Below are positions 59,715-64,000 of a stretch of DNA of 64,000 nucleotides, piece by piece. The notes under the pieces are model-generated. The model was not told where the DNA came from, made no database searches, and saw nothing but the letters and a program-made list of their open reading frames with translations. Source of the stretch: Cladobotryum mycophilum (lineage: Eukaryota > Ascomycota > Sordariomycetes > Hypocreales > Hypocreaceae); assembly GCA_036429605.1 (NCBI GenBank), contig JAVFKD010000016.1, positions 1,984,001 to 2,048,000 on the forward strand, read 5' to 3'. Made by a program: the position numbers and the translations under genes. Position 1 is the first letter of the stretch, and each line of letters starts with the position of its first letter.

Positions 59715-61465
59715 TGTAAATGTGTATATCGAGCTGAGAGCTTTTGTGTGTGTGTGTGTTTTCTTTCCTTTTTTTCTTGGTTTATGTCAAAGAAGAGGTT
59801 CTGTCTTGATGTCCCTGCCGTGCCGTGTTACTTGCGATTGGAGTTGGCGGGGCTGTTGAGATGGGCGGGGTGGTTGCTGCTTGTTTGCTTGCTTGAACGT
59901 AAGGGAGTATACAATGAGCAGGCGACTGAATGCTTTATATCAGAGAATATGGAAGACTTTGAGGATTATAAATCACTTGAAGAGAAGGATGAAGAAGAAG
60001 AAGATGATGATGATGATGTCAAGAATCAAGAGACTATTCATATCCGTCTCGCCCAGGCCTTTAATACCGATCACTCTCAACCCATGGTGGGGACACCGTT
60101 TTCAAAACATCCTAATAGCTCAATTGCTAAGCAAAGTCAGCCCTTTTTTTCTCTCTCTTCCTTTCCCATTATTATTAACACACAAAGACAACAAGACAAC
60201 CAATGACTCGCCTTCAAGATAGCGAATTCCATACTCAATCAAGCTAATCGCCGATGGCGTGCTGACTTCTGTTCGGCCATTGACACACATCCCTTTGCAT
60301 TCTCAACCAAAAAGCATGGGGTTTGGTTGAGTTGCTAAATAATTCAATTCATCCCCCCCCCCCCCCCCCCAAGAAAATCCATGTCTTTTTACGGGTTTGT
60401 TGCGGAAATACTTGCCGGGGCTTCTTCTTAGTGTATTCCCCCTCCCCCTGCGGGACCTAAAAACTACGGTCGTCCCGCAAAGGGAGGAGATCGGTAGTGT
60501 GGACAGGGCATATTTTCTCGCCCTCTTCTCGGCATTGGGAGATGAAAACCTTACAAATCGTCTGAGACTAGGGGCAGTTCGTGTCGCGAGAAGCGCACCA
60601 ATTCGGGCGAAGCGAGTCCGAGGATAGTACCAAAAATTAAAAATTAAAACAAAAAAAAACAAAAAAACCTACATACTAGTGAAATTGTAACAGGATAAAG
60701 ACGGCATCCTCTTTGGCTTGCTGAGGTAACAAGTTCTTGTTCCTTGGATGAGGTGAGTTGCTCGCATAATCACGGTATCCATATATCGTACACGGAGTAT
60801 GAATGCATAAATGGGACACAACGTAAACTAGGTATAGAGATAATAAACCTTTTGTGATCAAAAACAAGTGTCCATATGCTACCCCCAATAGCCACAGTGA
60901 AGCAAACTTTACCTTGACACGAAGGGGAAATCAATCCTTAGCCATAACTTTAGTACTTAAATCATTCCTTAAACATCAACACCATCGTGACGTCAGTATC
61001 TTGAGAGAGTAGACGGCGCCAACCCCCTTTAACAAACGTCAAAATCAAGAGTCTTGGGAAATTTTATAGACACTTTACACTTGAAAAAACAATGAATATT
61101 CCATTTTTACTTCGTTTTTATTCTTTTTTATTTATTTTTTTACATCTTCTCTTCTAGTTTTAAGAAGCATCTAAACAGGGACATCATTCATCATGGAACT
61201 ACATCGGGCAACCCAAGCCATGAACCGGCAGATGATCCCCTTGCACGTCCCAAAACAGAATGCGGGGAACCATGTAAATCGAACGAATCGCCACGGGGAA
61301 GAAGGGTGATTTGACTTGGATTAAGCCAATGGAATCAAACCATGACCAACATTCAACACGCCAACGATGAGAGCTGGGAATCTCTTAAATACAGCCTCTG
61401 GCCTTCCCCTCGCTATTCATCTCATACCCATTCCATCATCCTGAACTTGATTTACAAACGCACCA

Positions 61466-61498
<33 letters not shown>

Positions 61499-61804
61499 AC
61501 ATCATGTCACTCACCAAATCAAGATCAAACACAATGTGTAGAAAGCAATTAATTTATCTTTTTACAGGTCGAGGCAGTGAGTGAATGCAAGATCAACCGA
61601 GATTACAGACATGAGGAGTGGCAGCCTGGCTCATCCCAGGCCATCCTCCGACTTTTGTAATATCCACGCTCCAGTACTATCCCAGCACCATCATTAGTGT
61701 CATGGTTCTAAATCCGTCTATGTCTACATCTTTATCTTGACAAGTCTAGTCTTTTTCACCGACTCTATCCTCAACCAACCAAGTAGTCCCGAGGCATGAA
61801 CAGC
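59715..61804. other. Intergenic region
   Basis: 2.1 kb between the OYE start and the cytochrome c peroxidase stop. It includes an acidic-coding-like GAA/GAT tract near 59985-60018, a C-run at about 60353-60370 and a (GTC)n tract at about 61467-61497. The frame 59700-60206 has no motif and no conserved start, so I do not call it a gene. Confidence 0.45.
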
Positions 61805-62941
61805 TTAGTTCTGGTGGGTGGGCTTGAAGCTGTATCGGGAGTTCTCAGAGCCAGCGGCGAAAGGAACGCCGAGCTCAAAGAGCTTCAGGACAACAGCAGA
61901 AAAGTCCTTGAAGAACAAGTCGTTGTCCTTGGCATACTTCTCGACCCAAGGCTTGAAGGCCTTGTCCTGGACAAGGGCGAGATCGGTGGGAAGCATCATG
62001 AGGTTCTTGGTGGTCTTGTCCTCAAACTGCTTGGGGCCATCCCACTTCTTCTGCTGCCACTTCTCGTCAAGAAGGAGACGGAAGAAGTCGTTGGTCACAA
62101 CGGTAGGAGAGTGAGTCCAGGGACCCTCGTAGCCAGATCGGCTGCTGTGGCATCGGCCAAGGGCGTGACCACCGCTGAGAGCGACAATCTCCTGGTCGTT
62201 GAAGCCCATGCGGTAGAAGATATCACGGAGGTGCTTGGGGCCCTGGCTAGCGTCGGGAAGACGTCCGTCAGGAGTGCAAGCGGCAGCCTCACCGTCGTTT
62301 CGGCCAGGTCGGAAAGGAACAACGGGACCCAACATCTCCTGAATGGCAGTAACACCACCAAGGATCCAGAGGTCAGAGTAAGAAATCCAGGGGTACTTGG
62401 CTAGAAGGGGGAGAGATGTTATTTAACATGGCAGAGAAGAATGGTGGCAATGCAAAGACTTACCCTTGATAGGCTCGAGGAAGTCACGAGCAGCAATCAG
62501 ACCAGCGTTGGCACCGTGGTTGCTCTCGGGAGCAAATCGCATGGTAGCACCGTTGCTACCACCAGTGCCGGTTTCTTTGTCGAATGTCCCGCTGGCATGC
62601 CAAGCAAGACGGACCAAGACGGGACCGTAGCTGCCATCATCGTAGTCGTCCTTCTCCTCGAGACGGGCGGCGATGTCGTTGTAGATCTTCTGGTAGTCCT
62701 CCTTGCCGGGGACGAAGTTCTTGGAAGAGGCGGAGGAGCCGCTGGTGAACCACCAGATACCGAGACCACCGAGGGCGGCGGCAGCACCGAGGTATGGGAG
62801 AGCGGAGGACTTGGCCTGGGCAGGCTCAGAAGAGTAGAAGCGGCGGCCCTGCTGGCGGAAAGCCTGTCGAGGAGCAGCGACAAAGGCGTTGCGAGTGGTG
62901 CGGGTCGCCGCGCGGGCGAACTGACGAGAAGCAGAGGCCAT
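61805..62941 (-). CDS. CCP1: Mitochondrial cytochrome c peroxidase
   Basis: Two exons on the minus strand, 62941-62464 and 62400-61805 (357 aa), phase 1 across a 63-nt intron. Residues 1-45 form an Arg/Ala-rich mitochondrial presequence, followed by a membrane-sorting helix (LPYLGAAAALGGLGIWWF), as in yeast Ccp1. The heme-peroxidase active site is complete: distal Arg111, Trp114 and His115 (VRLAWHASG), proximal His238 (LSGGHALGRCH), and Trp254 (EGPWTHSP), which aligns with the radical-forming Trp191 of yeast. The enzyme reduces hydrogen peroxide with electrons from cytochrome c in the intermembrane space and also acts as a peroxide sensor. Confidence 0.96.
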
Positions 62942-63902
62942 CTAGTTTTAGGGGGTGACACGTTAGTGTCAACAGCTGGAATTGGGCTGATGGAGGAACG
63001 AGCTTTGATATATAGCTCAGACGGAAAGAAAAATCAATGTTTTTCTTATGAAAAAGGAGTATGGGAATATATGGATAGTGGGGGGAGAAGGAAGGGGAAT
63101 GATGGCTCTCTCACCTTGAAAAGCGTGTGATGAAGCTAGCACGACAACACGAGTGATGGGGGAAGCGTGTGAAGGGAAGTGGCGGGTTTCCGTCAAGAGG
63201 ACGATGGAAGGACGAAGAAAAAAGGTGGTGCTCACGACAGGAGAGAGGAAAGGGATTTCGTCCTTTGAGACCCGGGCTATTCACGATTATGGCGGGCGAT
63301 GGAAATTGGAAGCCTCTGACTGGTCCGATAGGGGGCTATAAGACCCGCACTGGTGGGCGGCACTAATTCTTTTAAAGTGTTTGTAATTATTTTCTTTTTT
63401 GGGGGGAAAGGAAGGAGCCCTGGAGGGGATTGATAAAGAAAGATGGATAGCATGTCGACTTATCTCTACCCGGTACGCTTGCTACTGCAGGCTACTTACC
63501 TGTCTTTGGTCTCCTCTGTTGTCGTGAAAAGATACTTGGCAATCTTAAGGCATCCATTACAAAACCCTCTTGTGAATGCCGCAATTATGCCGCATTGTTT
63601 TGCCACTCACTCAACCAACACCCCCTTCTCGTACCAACCAGGCTGTCTTCTAAAAGGCGGCCGGCTAGGTCAGAGTAGACCCTGCATGTCAGGGACCATC
63701 ACGCCAATCGTCGGGTCATTAAAAAAATAAAAATAAAACCAAAATCCAGGTACCAGGTAAACGCAACCTAACCTACAAGTACGTCAATCAATCTATTGTT
63801 AGAAAGACAAAATCTCAACTGCTAACCGAGAAATGAATCAATTGATCAACAGGGACTCCGTACCACTTCAAGTAACCTCATCACGTCTACTGTAAGCATC
63901 GG
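62942..63902. other. Promoter of CCP1 and intergenic region
   Basis: 961 bp. The region next to 62942 is the CCP1 leader and promoter. No other frame is convincing. Confidence 0.45.
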
Positions 63903-64000
63903 TTAGGCATTAACACGGTCATTCCACTTGGCTGCCAAACTCTCCGGATCCGCAAATGGTCTGCTTATATCCACAGTGGCATGACAATTTCCCCCTTCCT
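63903..64000 (-). CDS. C-terminal end of an unidentified protein, 5' part outside the window
   Basis: On the minus strand an open frame enters at the window edge and ends with TAA at 63905-63903. The last residues read HATVDISRPFADPESLAAKW then NDRVNA. Composition (buried hydrophobic and charged residues, Trp, Pro) looks like a globular protein end rather than chance. I cannot assign a family from 31 residues, and the segment could also be a chance frame. Confidence 0.35.
   Translation of the reverse strand, partial: EGGNCHATVDISRPFADPESLAAKWNDRVNA

Overview
This window is nuclear DNA from a filamentous ascomycete, most likely a Sordariomycete and probably from the Hypocreales. The reasons are short introns of about 50-140 nt with GT...AG ends and CTAAC-like branch sites, GC-rich coding regions in CT- and GA-rich intergenic DNA, gene families typical of these fungi (extracellular serine-rich cupredoxin, Cyt-4 exoribonuclease, Reg1/DUF1752 protein), and a transposon that looks RIP-mutated. 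The species cannot be named from the sequence alone.

Layout. 1-1308: 3' part of an RBR-type E3 ubiquitin ligase. 3893-4573: GPI-type secreted cupredoxin. 5232-6707: tRNA dihydrouridine synthase (Dus4-like), convergent with the exocyst subunit Sec10 (6914-9507). Sec10 is divergent from Nus1 (10131-11228), the accessory subunit of cis-prenyltransferase. Nus1 is convergent with an AlkB-type DNA dealkylase (11285-12394), which is head-to-head with the tRNA m1G37 methyltransferase Trm5 (12804-14484). 14485-26934 is a 12.4-kb gene-poor stretch. It holds a 1,384-bp AT-saturated DNA transposon with terminal inverted repeats and a TA target duplication (19171-20554). 26935-28717: Reg1/Hex2-like PP1 regulatory subunit. 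30415-33672: mitochondrial RNase II-family exoribonuclease (Cyt-4/Dss1). 35909-37758: GH17 cell-wall glucanase with a proline-rich repeat. 41307-43651: WD40 protein. 49220-51871: cytosolic threonyl-tRNA synthetase. 52440-53347: HIT-zinc-finger SWR1-complex subunit Vps71, divergent from a small predicted mitochondrial membrane protein (53793-54294). 54748-56328: protein disulfide isomerase. 58326-59714: Old Yellow Enzyme-type oxidoreductase. 61805-62941: cytochrome c peroxidase. 63903-64000: C-terminus of an unidentified minus-strand gene.

Functionally the genes are housekeeping: tRNA modification and charging, secretion and glycosylation, mitochondrial RNA and peroxide metabolism, chromatin, and cell wall. 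I see no secondary-metabolite cluster, CRISPR array, rRNA or convincing tRNA gene. Exon joins were derived by hand from splice sites and protein continuity, and total lengths were checked for divisibility by three.

Two observations stand out. The first is the RIP-like Tc1/mariner-type element inside the gene desert. The second is that four otherwise well-conserved genes (Reg1-like, GH17, Vps71, OYE) each need one or two single-base insertions to stay in frame, five sites in all. Every site has the same sign, and four lie in G or C runs. That pattern points to homopolymer under-calling in the assembly rather than to four pseudogenes.
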